This document shows positions 10,031 to 18,573 of a stretch of DNA of 35,610 nucleotides, piece after piece. The DNA is from Bacteroidota bacterium (GTDB taxonomy: Bacteria; Bacteroidota; Ignavibacteria; T3Sed10-11), in assembly GCA_007131635.1 (NCBI GenBank), contig SLQE01000294.1:1-35610 (forward strand), in the 5' to 3' direction. How positions within the stretch are numbered: position 1 is the first letter of the stretch; each line of letters begins with the position of its first letter. Under the pieces are notes generated by a model. That model was given only the letters and a program-made list of their open reading frames with translations. It was not told where the DNA came from and searched no databases. The translations under genes were made by a program, and so were the position numbers.

Positions 10031-10063
10031 TAAAAAGAAAGGTCTCACAGCGGGAGACCTTTC
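10031..10063 (-). terminator. Intrinsic terminator between tsf and pyrH
   Basis: 10 bp perfect stem GAAAGGTCTC (10037-10046) / GAGACCTTTC (10054-10063) with a 7 nt loop. It is followed on the minus strand by TTTTTA. Confidence 0.8.
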
Positions 10064-10071
10064 CGGTTGAA

Positions 10072-10674
10072 CTAATTACTATTTTCACCCAGGTGGAACG
10101 TTTGAAAACGGTTTACCCTGATATTTTCACCAATTTTTGCCGTCGCTTCGTTCAAGAGGTCCTGGACAGTTTTCGTCGAATCTTTAATGAACGATTGTTC
10201 GAGCAGACAAAATTCCTGGTAGAACTTTTCAAGACGCCCCTGTGCAATTTTCTCGGCAATAGTATCGGGTTTACCTTCATTTTTTGCCTGAGTTTTATAT
10301 ATCTCGATTTCTTTTTCCAGCACAGAGCCATCGACGTCTTCCCGGCTCACATAACGGGGATTCATAGCGGCGACCTGCATCGCGATGTCTTTTGCCAAAC
10401 GTTTAAAGTCATCGGTCTTTGCAACGAAATCGGTTTCGCAGTTTAACTCTATTAAGGTACCAACCCGACCGCCTGTATGAATATATGCTTCGATAACTCC
10501 CTGATTTGCAAGTTTATCGGACCTTTTTTGAGCAATGGATGCTCCTTTCTTCCGCAGATAGTCTATTGCTTTATCAAAATCACCGTTTGATTCCTGCAAT
10601 GCTTTTTTACAATCCATCATACCGGCGCCGGTCTTTTCCCTTAACGCCTTTACAGCTTCCGCAGTTATTGCCAT
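10072..10674 (-). CDS. tsf: Elongation factor Ts
   Basis: 200 aa. VKALREKTGAGMMDCKKALQESNGDFDKAIDYLRKKG. Confidence 0.97.
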   Translation of the reverse strand: MAITAEAVKALREKTGAGMMDCKKALQESNGDFDKAIDYLRKKGASIAQKRSDKLANQGVIEAYIHTGGRVGTLIELNCETDFVAKTDDFKRLAKDIAMQVAAMNPRYVSREDVDGSVLEKEIEIYKTQAKNEGKPDTIAEKIAQGRLEKFYQEFCLLEQSFIKDSTKTVQDLLNEATAKIGENIRVNRFQTFHLGENSN

Positions 10675-10708
10675 AATCTCTTTTTACCTCTCTGTTAATG
10701 TAATAGAA

Positions 10709-11500
10709 TCAACCTTTGTCATCAGAACCGGAGTCCGGTTCATCGTCGAAGGAACCCTCTTTTTCTGCTACGGCTTCTTCGACTTCTTCGTCTGTCGGTA
10801 TTTGTTCCTGATCCTTTCGACGAATATTCCCTTCAATGACAGCGTCCGCAACTTTCGATACAATCAGTTGAATGCTTCTTGAAGCATCGTCGTTTGCAGG
10901 CATAATAAAATCTACCAGGTCCGGGTCGCAGTTAGTATCGACGATAGCGAATACCGGGATATTTAATTTATTGGCTTCGCTCACCGCAAGGTGATCTTTT
11001 TTAATGTCAACTATAAAGACCGCACCGGGCAGACGCGACATTTCGACGACACCGCCGAGCACCCGTTGCAACTTTTCTTTCTCGCGCATCAGCATCAGCC
11101 GTTCTTTTTTCGGCAGATTATCGAAGGTACCGTCGGTTTCCATTTTTTCGATGTTCGTATACCTTCTGACGCTCTTCCGTATTGTGCTGAAGTTCGTAAG
11201 CATTCCACCGAGCCAGCGTTCGGTTACATAATATGCGCCGCATCGTTTGGATTCGCTCTCGATTATTTCTTTTGCTTGTTTTTTTGTACCGACGAAAAGA
11301 ATGCCTTTCCCTTCAGCCGCAACATTTGATACCGCATTGCAGGCATCCTCAACGTATACCTGAGTTTTTTTCAGGTCGATTATATGGATACCGTTCTTTT
11401 CCATAAATATGAACGGTTTCATTTTCGGGTTCCATCGGCGTGTGATATGACCGAAGTGTGATCCCGCAGCAAGTAACTCGGTGAGTTCTACTCGCGACAT
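10709..11500 (-). CDS. rpsB: 30S ribosomal protein S2, with an acidic C-terminal tail
   Basis: 263 aa. [24 protein letters not shown]...[13 protein letters not shown]; tail [26 protein letters not shown]. Confidence 0.97.
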   Translation of the reverse strand: MSRVELTELLAAGSHFGHITRRWNPKMKPFIFMEKNGIHIIDLKKTQVYVEDACNAVSNVAAEGKGILFVGTKKQAKEIIESESKRCGAYYVTERWLGGMLTNFSTIRKSVRRYTNIEKMETDGTFDNLPKKERLMLMREKEKLQRVLGGVVEMSRLPGAVFIVDIKKDHLAVSEANKLNIPVFAIVDTNCDPDLVDFIMPANDDASRSIQLIVSKVADAVIEGNIRRKDQEQIPTDEEVEEAVAEKEGSFDDEPDSGSDDKG

Positions 11501-11555
11501 AGTTTTATCCTTTTGATATTTAAGTTATTATTCCTCTACTTTCGTCATCCTTACC

Positions 11556-11581
11556 GGGAATCCTTCGACAGGACACTCCCC
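11556..11581 (-). promoter_or_regulatory. Hairpin in the rpsI-rpsB spacer / rpsB 5' leader
   Basis: Minus strand GGGGA-GTG-TCCT-GTCGA-AGGA-TTCCC folds as a bulged stem about 55 nt upstream of rpsB. Confidence 0.45.
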
Positions 11582-11611
11582 GGACAGTCGGAAAGTATGT
11601 GTTTTTTTTTA

Positions 11612-12001
11612 TTAACGTTTGGAGAACTGGAAGCGTTTTCTTGCTTTCGGTTGTCCGTATTTTTTTCGCTCTACCATTCTCGGATCCCTCGTGAACATTC
11701 TTGCTTTTTTCAGCGGATCGTGATAGGTTTCATCGAGACGCAAGAGTGCGCGTGCAATGCCGAGACGGATAGCGCCTGCCTGACCTGACCTGCCGCCGCC
11801 GCGGACATTTGCGACAACGTCGTACTTATCAAGTGCTTCGACTATCTCAAGCGGTCTTAATACGTCCCTTCGCTGGTTTTCGATAGGGAAGTACTGTTCA
11901 AATGTTTTTTTATTTACGGTGACATTCCCCGAACCGGGAATTAAACGGACGCGCGCTACCGACGTCTTTCTGCGCCCGATAAAAATTTGAGGTCTTTGCA
12001 T
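11612..12001 (-). CDS. rpsI: 30S ribosomal protein S9
   Basis: 129 aa. [17 protein letters not shown]...[19 protein letters not shown]...[18 protein letters not shown]. Confidence 0.97.
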   Translation of the reverse strand: MQRPQIFIGRRKTSVARVRLIPGSGNVTVNKKTFEQYFPIENQRRDVLRPLEIVEALDKYDVVANVRGGGRSGQAGAIRLGIARALLRLDETYHDPLKKARMFTRDPRMVERKKYGQPKARKRFQFSKR

Positions 12002-12011
12002 TCAAGCTTCC

Positions 12012-12458
12012 TTATTTTTTTATCTCAAGATTAATTGGTTGCTGAGCTTTGTGCGGATGCTCGGGACCGCGATACACTTTCAGTTTCTTCCTGAGACGTC
12101 GTCCAAGCCGGTTATGGGGCAACATACCTCCTACCGCGTGATGGATAACATACTCCGGCCGTTTATTCATCATTTCTTTAAATGATGTTTCGGTATCCCC
12201 TCCCGGATATCCCGAATATCTGAAATACGTTTTCAGCTCAGGTCTCTTACCGGTTAGTCGTACCTTTTCTGCATTGATGACAATAACGTAGTCCCCGACA
12301 TCCGTATTAGGTGTAAAAACCGGTTTATGCTTCCCTCGTAAAACACGGGCGATTTCGGTCGCTATCCGACCGAGCACCTTTCCTTCGGCATCAACAACAT
12401 ACCATTTTTTGTCTGCTTCGGTGTCTTTAATAAATTTTGTAATTTTTCCGCTATCCAC
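12012..12458 (-). CDS. rplM: 50S ribosomal protein L13
   Basis: 148 aa. [51 protein letters not shown] start with GGAGG upstream. Confidence 0.97.
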   Translation of the reverse strand: MDSGKITKFIKDTEADKKWYVVDAEGKVLGRIATEIARVLRGKHKPVFTPNTDVGDYVIVINAEKVRLTGKRPELKTYFRYSGYPGGDTETSFKEMMNKRPEYVIHHAVGGMLPHNRLGRRLRKKLKVYRGPEHPHKAQQPINLEIKK

Positions 12459-12515
12459 TGAGTTTTTTCCTCCGGCGGGTTGTAATTTTGGTTTCTAAAA
12501 ATTATTCAAGCAATA

Positions 12516-12544
12516 AATTTACTGATTATTTGATAAAAAGTCAA
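12516..12544 (-). promoter_or_regulatory. Promoter of the rplM-rpsI-rpsB operon
   Basis: Minus strand TTGACT (12539-12544), 17 nt spacer, TAAATT (12516-12521). Confidence 0.7.
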
Positions 12545-12628
12545 ATATTCAGATTTTTTGCAGTTCTGTTTTTGACTCCGGAGATTCCTTCTCATATCAT
12601 ATAAATCGAACTGTCGCTAAGAAATTCT

Positions 12629-13900
12629 TTACAGCAAAGTCACGATCGGATTTTCGAGCATACGTTTAAAATCACGGAGGAATTCCGCACCGACTGCCCC
12701 ATCGACGACCCTGTGGTCGCAGGACATTGTAACGCGCATAGTTTTACCGACTACCACGATACCGTTCCTGACAACCGGTTTTTCCACGATCGCGCCGGTA
12801 GCGAGTATGGCACCCTCTGGCGGATTAATAATAGCCGAAAATTCTTCTATATCAAACATGCCAAGATTACTTATAGTAATACTGCCGCCTTCGTATTCTT
12901 CCGGCTTTAGTTTTTTATTTCTCGCTCGTTCCGCGTAGTCTTTTGCTTCTTTTGATATCTGAATAATTCCCTTTCTGTCGCAACTGCGGATCACCGGCGT
13001 GATTAGTCCGTCTTCGAGTGCAACGGCCAGTCCGATATGTATCTGTCCTCGCCGTTTAATACTGTCTCCTGCCCAGTATGAATTAACTTTCGGATGTTTG
13101 AGCAAGGCATGTGCGGTCAGCTTGATCATTATGTCAGTAAAGCTGACTTTCGCTTCCTTCTGCATTTCGTTCACGCGACTACGCATTTCGACGATGTTTG
13201 TCATATCGACTTCGACGGTCAGATAGAAATGCGGGACGGACGTTTTGCTTTCAACCATCCTGCGGGCAATAGCTTTACGCATACCGGTAAGCTCGATGGT
13301 TTCAGCGACCGGCTCATCAATCGCGTATGATGGTGCCTCTTCTTTCCCGACACCCTTCTCGAGAGCTGCCTCAATATCTCTTTTTATAATTCTGCCTTCC
13401 GGTCCGGTTCCGCTGAGAGCTTTCAGATCGACTCCATGATCATCCGCCATTTTGCGGGCAAGCGGTGAGGCTTTGACTCTGCCGTCCCTGCCCGGAGCCG
13501 GTTTTTCTTCAGACTCTTTTATCTCCGGTGTATCCTGTTTTCTCTCGGTAGTATCTGCTTTTTCTTTATCTTCTTTTTGTTCTTTTTCTTCTTTTTCCGG
13601 TTTATCAGGTTTTTTATCTTTCTTACTGTCGTCCTCCCCGGAAAGATCGTCGACTTTCTCACCTTCTTCACCTATGACAGCTATCACCGCACCGACTGCA
13701 GCTCCCTTCCCTTCCGGCACAACAATTTTCAACAATGTACCGCTATCAAAGGCTTCAAGTTCCATGTCAGCTTTATCGCTTTCAACTTCAGCGATCACCT
13801 CACCCTGTTCTACCTGTTCTCCTTCTTTTTTCAGCCACTTCAGGATCTTTCCCTCTTCCATTGTGTCGCTGAGTTTCGGCATTTGTACTTTTATTGCCAT
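12629..13900 (-). CDS. pdhC: Dihydrolipoamide acyltransferase E2 (pyruvate dehydrogenase type)
   Basis: 423 aa. Lipoyl domain AEVESDKADMELEAF, charged K/E/D linker, peripheral-subunit-binding domain VKASPLARKMADDHGVDLKALSGTGPEGRIIKRDI, catalytic DHRVVDG. Confidence 0.93.
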   Translation of the reverse strand: MAIKVQMPKLSDTMEEGKILKWLKKEGEQVEQGEVIAEVESDKADMELEAFDSGTLLKIVVPEGKGAAVGAVIAVIGEEGEKVDDLSGEDDSKKDKKPDKPEKEEKEQKEDKEKADTTERKQDTPEIKESEEKPAPGRDGRVKASPLARKMADDHGVDLKALSGTGPEGRIIKRDIEAALEKGVGKEEAPSYAIDEPVAETIELTGMRKAIARRMVESKTSVPHFYLTVEVDMTNIVEMRSRVNEMQKEAKVSFTDIMIKLTAHALLKHPKVNSYWAGDSIKRRGQIHIGLAVALEDGLITPVIRSCDRKGIIQISKEAKDYAERARNKKLKPEEYEGGSITISNLGMFDIEEFSAIINPPEGAILATGAIVEKPVVRNGIVVVGKTMRVTMSCDHRVVDGAVGAEFLRDFKRMLENPIVTLL

Positions 13901-13908
13901 TCGTTACC

Positions 13909-14892
13909 TCATTCTTCTATATAGAGTACTTTTTTAATTGCTTTTTTAACACGCTCGACGTTCGGGAGCGATGCTTTTTCTAAATTTGCGGCATACGGCA
14001 TTGGTACATCCGCCTGGTTGACCCGTTCTATCGGTGCATCAAGATAATCGAATGCTTTTTGATGAACCCGTGTTATTATTTCGGAGCTGACGCTTGCAAA
14101 AGGCCACCCCTCTTCAACGACTACGAGTCTGTTTGTCTTCTTTACCGATTCGATTATTTTTGAATCGTCGAGCGGCCGGATCGTTCTGGGATCAATGATC
14201 TCCACATCTATGTCTTCTTCCTTTAATTCATCTGCGGCCTTTTGAACGATATAATACATTTTCGACCAGGTAACCACAGTGACGTCTTTTCCTTCCCGTT
14301 TGACATCGCTCACGCCGATGGGGATGGTATATTCCTCTTCAGGCACTTCACCTTTCTGTCCGTACATTACTTCGCTCTCGAGAAAGATCACCGGGTTATC
14401 GTCCCGGATTGCCGATTTCAGCAAACCTTTTGCATCGGCGGGTGTAGAGGGTGCAATGACATATAAACCCGGAACATGTGAATAAAAAGATTCAAATGAC
14501 TGCGAGTGGGTAGCGGCAAGTCCGTGTGCTGCACCGTTCGGACCGCGGATAACCATCGGTACCTTGAACTGTCCGCCTGACATATATCGCATCTTCGCGG
14601 CATTATTAAATATCTGATCCATTGCGAGAATCGAGAAATTAAATGTCATCATTTCAACAATCGGTCGTAATCCAACCATTGCAGCACCGATACCGATTCC
14701 GGTAAAACTGGCTTCTACGATCGGTGTATCGATAACCCGTTTCTCGCCGAATCGCTGCAGTAAACCTGCCGTAACTTTATATGCTCCCTGGTAGACACCA
14801 ACCTCCTCACCCATTATAAAAACATTTTCGTCGCGTTCCATCTCTTCAGCCATCGCCTGATTTAAGGCTTCACGCCATGTAATAATTGCCAT
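13909..14892 (-). CDS. pdhB: Pyruvate dehydrogenase E1 beta subunit
   Basis: 327 aa. REALNQAMAEEMERDENVFIMGEEVGVYQGAYKVT...RVIDTPIVEASFTGIGIGAAMVGLRPIVE; no N-terminal lipoyl domain. Confidence 0.95.
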   Translation of the reverse strand: MAIITWREALNQAMAEEMERDENVFIMGEEVGVYQGAYKVTAGLLQRFGEKRVIDTPIVEASFTGIGIGAAMVGLRPIVEMMTFNFSILAMDQIFNNAAKMRYMSGGQFKVPMVIRGPNGAAHGLAATHSQSFESFYSHVPGLYVIAPSTPADAKGLLKSAIRDDNPVIFLESEVMYGQKGEVPEEEYTIPIGVSDVKREGKDVTVVTWSKMYYIVQKAADELKEEDIDVEIIDPRTIRPLDDSKIIESVKKTNRLVVVEEGWPFASVSSEIITRVHQKAFDYLDAPIERVNQADVPMPYAANLEKASLPNVERVKKAIKKVLYIEE

Positions 14893-14929
14893 TCTTTTGT
14901 TGTCTCCTTACTAAACTATCGGTTCAATA

Positions 14930-16003
14930 TTATTCTACAATAACGTCTGTATATAAATCTTCGAGCGGCGGCTCTTCGCTCTTCTCGGCAAACTCGATGG
15001 ACTCGTTGACAATCTTTTTGATCTCATCGTCCATTTCTTTCATTTGCTCTTCGCTGAAGATATTTTCTTTTTTGAGAAGTTCACCGAAGTTGATGATTGG
15101 ATCCTTCGCTTTCATCTCTTCAACCTCTTCTTTGGTCCGGTAATGACCGTGAATCGGATCGGACATCGAGTGACCGCGGAATCGATACGTTCGTGCTTCA
15201 AGAAATGTCGGGATATGTTCATAACGCGCCCGGTCAACCGCTTCTTTTGTTTTTCTGTACATATCGAGAACATCCATGCCGTCAACAACATCGCGGGGCA
15301 TATTGTATGCCGACGCCCGTTCATATATATCCCACACGGCAAACGCACGTTCAAATGCGGTTCCCATACCGTACCGGTTGTTTTCACAGATGTACACTAC
15401 CGGAAGTTTCCAGAGTGCAGCCATATTCAGAGTTTCATGAAAGACACCCTGATTCGCGGCCGCTTCACCAAAGAAACAAACGGTCACATCCTGCTCGGCT
15501 TTATATTTCGAACCGAATGCAAATCCGGCGGCAAGCGGAATATGACCGCCCACGATTGCGTGGCCGCCCATCATCCGTTTTTCGGCATCGAAGAGGTGCA
15601 TCGAACCTCCTTTACCACGCGAGCAGCCCGTGACTTTACCAAACAACTCGGCCATCACTTCGTTCGCGGTGATCCCTTTCACCAGTGCATGACCGTGATC
15701 GCGGTATGCGGTAAGCATATAATCCGTTTCATGCATCGCGGCATTCGCACCGACGGCAACCGCTTCCTGGCCGTTATAAAGATGGCAGAATCCCATGATC
15801 TTTTCCATTCCGTACATTTGCGCGGCTTTTTCTTCAAAGCGCCTGATAAGAAGCATCTGGCGGTATATCTGAATTAACTTTTCTTCCGACAAGTCAAGCC
15901 CTTCTAACGGTGCCTTCTGATTGGTGAGCGTCTTCTTGATTGCTTTATCAAATGTTTTATTTGCTTTACTCTGTTTCTTTTTTGGTGCAGCAGATTTTGC
16001 CAT
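14930..16003 (-). CDS. pdhA: Pyruvate dehydrogenase E1 alpha subunit with a basic N-terminal extension
   Basis: 357 aa. RFEEKAAQMYGMEKIMGFCHLYNGQEAVAVG...CSRGKGGSMHLFDAEKRMMGGHAIVGG...YRFRGHSMSDP. Confidence 0.94.
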   Translation of the reverse strand: MAKSAAPKKKQSKANKTFDKAIKKTLTNQKAPLEGLDLSEEKLIQIYRQMLLIRRFEEKAAQMYGMEKIMGFCHLYNGQEAVAVGANAAMHETDYMLTAYRDHGHALVKGITANEVMAELFGKVTGCSRGKGGSMHLFDAEKRMMGGHAIVGGHIPLAAGFAFGSKYKAEQDVTVCFFGEAAANQGVFHETLNMAALWKLPVVYICENNRYGMGTAFERAFAVWDIYERASAYNMPRDVVDGMDVLDMYRKTKEAVDRARYEHIPTFLEARTYRFRGHSMSDPIHGHYRTKEEVEEMKAKDPIINFGELLKKENIFSEEQMKEMDDEIKKIVNESIEFAEKSEEPPLEDLYTDVIVE

Positions 16004-16050
16004 TCGGTTCTCCTGTCTATAAGTAATTGTCTTTCTATAAAAAAATATTA

Positions 16051-16932
16051 TTAAACGTGTTTCTCCGCATGATAGGAACTGCGTACTAGCGGACCTGATT
16101 CTACATGTCTGAAACCCATCGTGTGTCCCTCCTGACGGTACATCGCGAACTCGTCGGGATGAACGAATCTCTCGATGGGGAGATGATTTTTCGTCGGCTG
16201 AAGATACTGCCCGATAGTCAGGATGTCACATTCGACTTCCCGGAGATCATGCATAACCTGCAACACTTCATCCGGCTCCTCACCGATGCCAACCATCATC
16301 CCGCTCTTTGTTAAAAAACCGCGCTTCTTTGCACGATGCAACAATTCAAGCGACTGCGGGTATTTTGCCTGGGGTCGGACAATACGGTAAATACGAGGAA
16401 CAGTTTCTACATTATGATTAAGTACATCGGGTCTCGCATCGAGGACAATATTCAATGCATTTTCCGATCCTTTAAAATCGGGTATCAGCACTTCGATCTT
16501 GCAGTCGGGGATATCTTTCCGTATTAATCTGATACATTCGGCGAATATCGGTGCGCCGCCGTCCTTCCGTTCATCACGGTTCACCGATGTGATAACCGTA
16601 TGCCGTAGACCCATTTTCTTTACAGCATCCGCTACACGCCGCGGTTCATCCCAATCAAGCGCTCCGGGTCGTCCGGTTTTCACCGCGCAGAACCCGCAAC
16701 TTCGCGTACACGTATCGCCGAGAATCATAAATGTGGCCGTACCCGCACTCCAGCACTCTCCCATATTCGGACAACGGGCCTCCTCACACACCGTATGCAG
16801 GCGCTGCTGTCCGATGAGGTCTTTTATTGTCTTATATTGTTCCCCGCCCGGTACACGGACTTTGAGCCATTCCGGCCGCCGCCGCTTGGGTTCGGTTTCG
16901 TGGAGGGGAGATTCCTGTATTATGTAAGCCAT
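16051..16932 (-). CDS. lipA: Lipoyl synthase
   Basis: 293 aa. [38 protein letters not shown] contains both Fe-S cysteine clusters. Confidence 0.97.
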   Translation of the reverse strand: MAYIIQESPLHETEPKRRRPEWLKVRVPGGEQYKTIKDLIGQQRLHTVCEEARCPNMGECWSAGTATFMILGDTCTRSCGFCAVKTGRPGALDWDEPRRVADAVKKMGLRHTVITSVNRDERKDGGAPIFAECIRLIRKDIPDCKIEVLIPDFKGSENALNIVLDARPDVLNHNVETVPRIYRIVRPQAKYPQSLELLHRAKKRGFLTKSGMMVGIGEEPDEVLQVMHDLREVECDILTIGQYLQPTKNHLPIERFVHPDEFAMYRQEGHTMGFRHVESGPLVRSSYHAEKHV

Positions 16933-16998
16933 ATTGTATCTTTCTCTGCTAACTCAAATCTGTTTAATTGTTGTTAATGGTATAATGGATTAGGAATC

Positions 16999-17218
16999 GG
17001 TTATCGGTTATTGGTTATTTGTTAATGGTCGGTTATTCAACCATTAACAAGTAACCGATTACTACTCATTGGTAAAACGTTCTCTAAAAGCCAATTGGTG
17101 CGAACCATTAACCATTAACTAATAACCAATAACTGCTTAATAACCGATAACTACTTCGTTCTCTGCAAGCAAATGGCTGCGAACCATTAATTAACCATGA
17201 ATAAATAACCGATAACTG
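16999..17218. repeat. MITE-like/degenerate repeat island with terminal inverted repeats
   Basis: GTTATCGGTTATT (17000-17012) and its perfect complement AATAACCGATAAC at 17139-17151 and 17204-17216. A ~60 bp imperfect direct repeat starts CGTTCTCT at 17078 and 17157. Inner hairpin 17011-17028/17041-17058. Confidence 0.8.
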
Positions 17219-17219
17219 T

Positions 17220-18491
17220 TTAAATACTTTGCTTATCGTCAAAGTTTTCCAGATTCCGTACAACTGTCTGGAGGAACATACCGCCAAGCGCACCGTCGAT
17301 AAGGCGGTGATCGTACGACATACTGATATAGACCATCGGTTTAATGGCTATCATATCGTCGATGACAACCGGTCGTTTTTTAATTACACCGACACCGAGA
17401 ATTGCTAGCTGCGGCTGGCTGATGATCGGGGTTCCCCACAGGTTGCCGAATATACCCGGGTTGGTAATCGTAAACGTACCTCCCTGCACTTCGTCGGGGA
17501 CGAGCTTTTTATTACGTGCCCTGACCGCAAGGTCCTGTACCGCACGGGCCAAACCGGTTAGATTTTTCTCATCTGCATGTTTGATTACCGGAACGATTAA
17601 TCCGTTTTCCAACGCTACCGCCACACCAATATTAATGAATTTTTTCATTAATATCTTATCACCGTCGATCGATGCATTCATGAGCGGATATTTTTTTAAG
17701 GCCTTCACAACCGCATCTACCATGAATGGTGTGTACGTCAGCTTAAACCCTTCCCGTTTCTCGAAAGCATTTTTATGCTTCTCGCGGAAAGTAAAAATAC
17801 GGGACATATCTGCTTCCGTAACAGAACTGACATGCGGCGATGTCTTCACACTTTGTACCATATGCTCGGCAATCTTCTTCCGCATGGCGTCCATCTGCAC
17901 AACCTCTACGCCGCCGCGCGACACTTCAACATGCGGTGCAGCGAAAGCTTCAACCGGTTTTTCTTCTGTCTTTCCGGCTTTCTTATCCTCGATATATTTG
18001 AGAATATCTTTTTTCGTTACCCTTCCGCCGGCACCCGTACCCGGGACATTCTCCAGCTCGCCCATACTAACGCTTTCTTTTCGGGCAATATTCAATACCA
18101 GTGGTGAAAAAAACCTGTCTTTTGGTTTCTCCTGCTCCGGGGATGATTTTTCCGTGACCGGGGCCGGTTCCGTTTTTTCCTCGGACGGTTGTGGCTCTGC
18201 CGATTCCGCGGTTGCATCTTTTTCCGGCTCCTTGACCGCCTCGCCGTCGCCTTCGGATTCGATATGTGCTATAACCGTGTGGACTTCAACAGTTTCGTTC
18301 TCATTCACCAGTATTTTCTTTAAAATACCTTTCGATGGTGACGGAATTTCCGAATCAACCTTATCGGTGCTGATCTCCAGCAGCGTTTCATCTTTTTTCA
18401 CCGGATCACCGACTTTTTTATGCCATTTTACGATCGTTCCTTCGGCAATGCTCTCACCCATTTGGGGCATAATAACTTCAATGGTAGCCAT
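17220..18491 (-). CDS. Dihydrolipoamide acyltransferase E2, second paralogue (branched-chain/2-oxoglutarate-like)
   Basis: 423 aa. PQMGESIAEGTIVKWHKKVGDPVKKDETLLEISTDKVDSEIPSP lipoyl domain, PSBD, catalytic DHRLIDG. Confidence 0.93.
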   Translation of the reverse strand: MATIEVIMPQMGESIAEGTIVKWHKKVGDPVKKDETLLEISTDKVDSEIPSPSKGILKKILVNENETVEVHTVIAHIESEGDGEAVKEPEKDATAESAEPQPSEEKTEPAPVTEKSSPEQEKPKDRFFSPLVLNIARKESVSMGELENVPGTGAGGRVTKKDILKYIEDKKAGKTEEKPVEAFAAPHVEVSRGGVEVVQMDAMRKKIAEHMVQSVKTSPHVSSVTEADMSRIFTFREKHKNAFEKREGFKLTYTPFMVDAVVKALKKYPLMNASIDGDKILMKKFINIGVAVALENGLIVPVIKHADEKNLTGLARAVQDLAVRARNKKLVPDEVQGGTFTITNPGIFGNLWGTPIISQPQLAILGVGVIKKRPVVIDDMIAIKPMVYISMSYDHRLIDGALGGMFLQTVVRNLENFDDKQSI

Positions 18492-18526
18492 ATTTTTGAT
18501 TTTTCATTTATTATTGATTATTTCTT

Positions 18527-18554
18527 ATTATATCAGATGAAAATAATTCATCAA
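18527..18554 (-). promoter_or_regulatory. Candidate internal promoter upstream of the second E2
   Basis: Minus strand TTGATG (18549-18554), 16 nt spacer, TATAAT (18527-18532). The spacer contains GATGAA-AATAA-TTCATC. Confidence 0.45.
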
Positions 18555-18573
18555 AAAAATATAATTACTGTTC

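Noticed and set aside
9949-10446. 165 aa plus-strand ORF opposite tsf
   Set aside because: Antisense of a conserved housekeeping gene.
13452-13937. 161 aa Ser/Phe-rich plus-strand ORF opposite pdhC/pdhB
   Set aside because: Composition is explained by the complement of the E/K-rich E2 linker.
15044-15877. 277 aa plus-strand ORF opposite pdhA
   Set aside because: Antisense shadow of a strongly conserved E1 alpha gene; no domain or ribosome-binding support.
17108-17293. 61 aa minus-strand ORF inside the repeat island
   Set aside because: Arises from repeat sequence and overlaps the E2 end; no protein-like features.
17344-18540. 398 aa plus-strand ORF opposite the second E2
   Set aside because: Shadow ORF: the opposite strand encodes a full E2 with lipoyl, PSBD and catalytic motifs. 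The antisense translation is Ser/Phe-rich with no recognisable domain.
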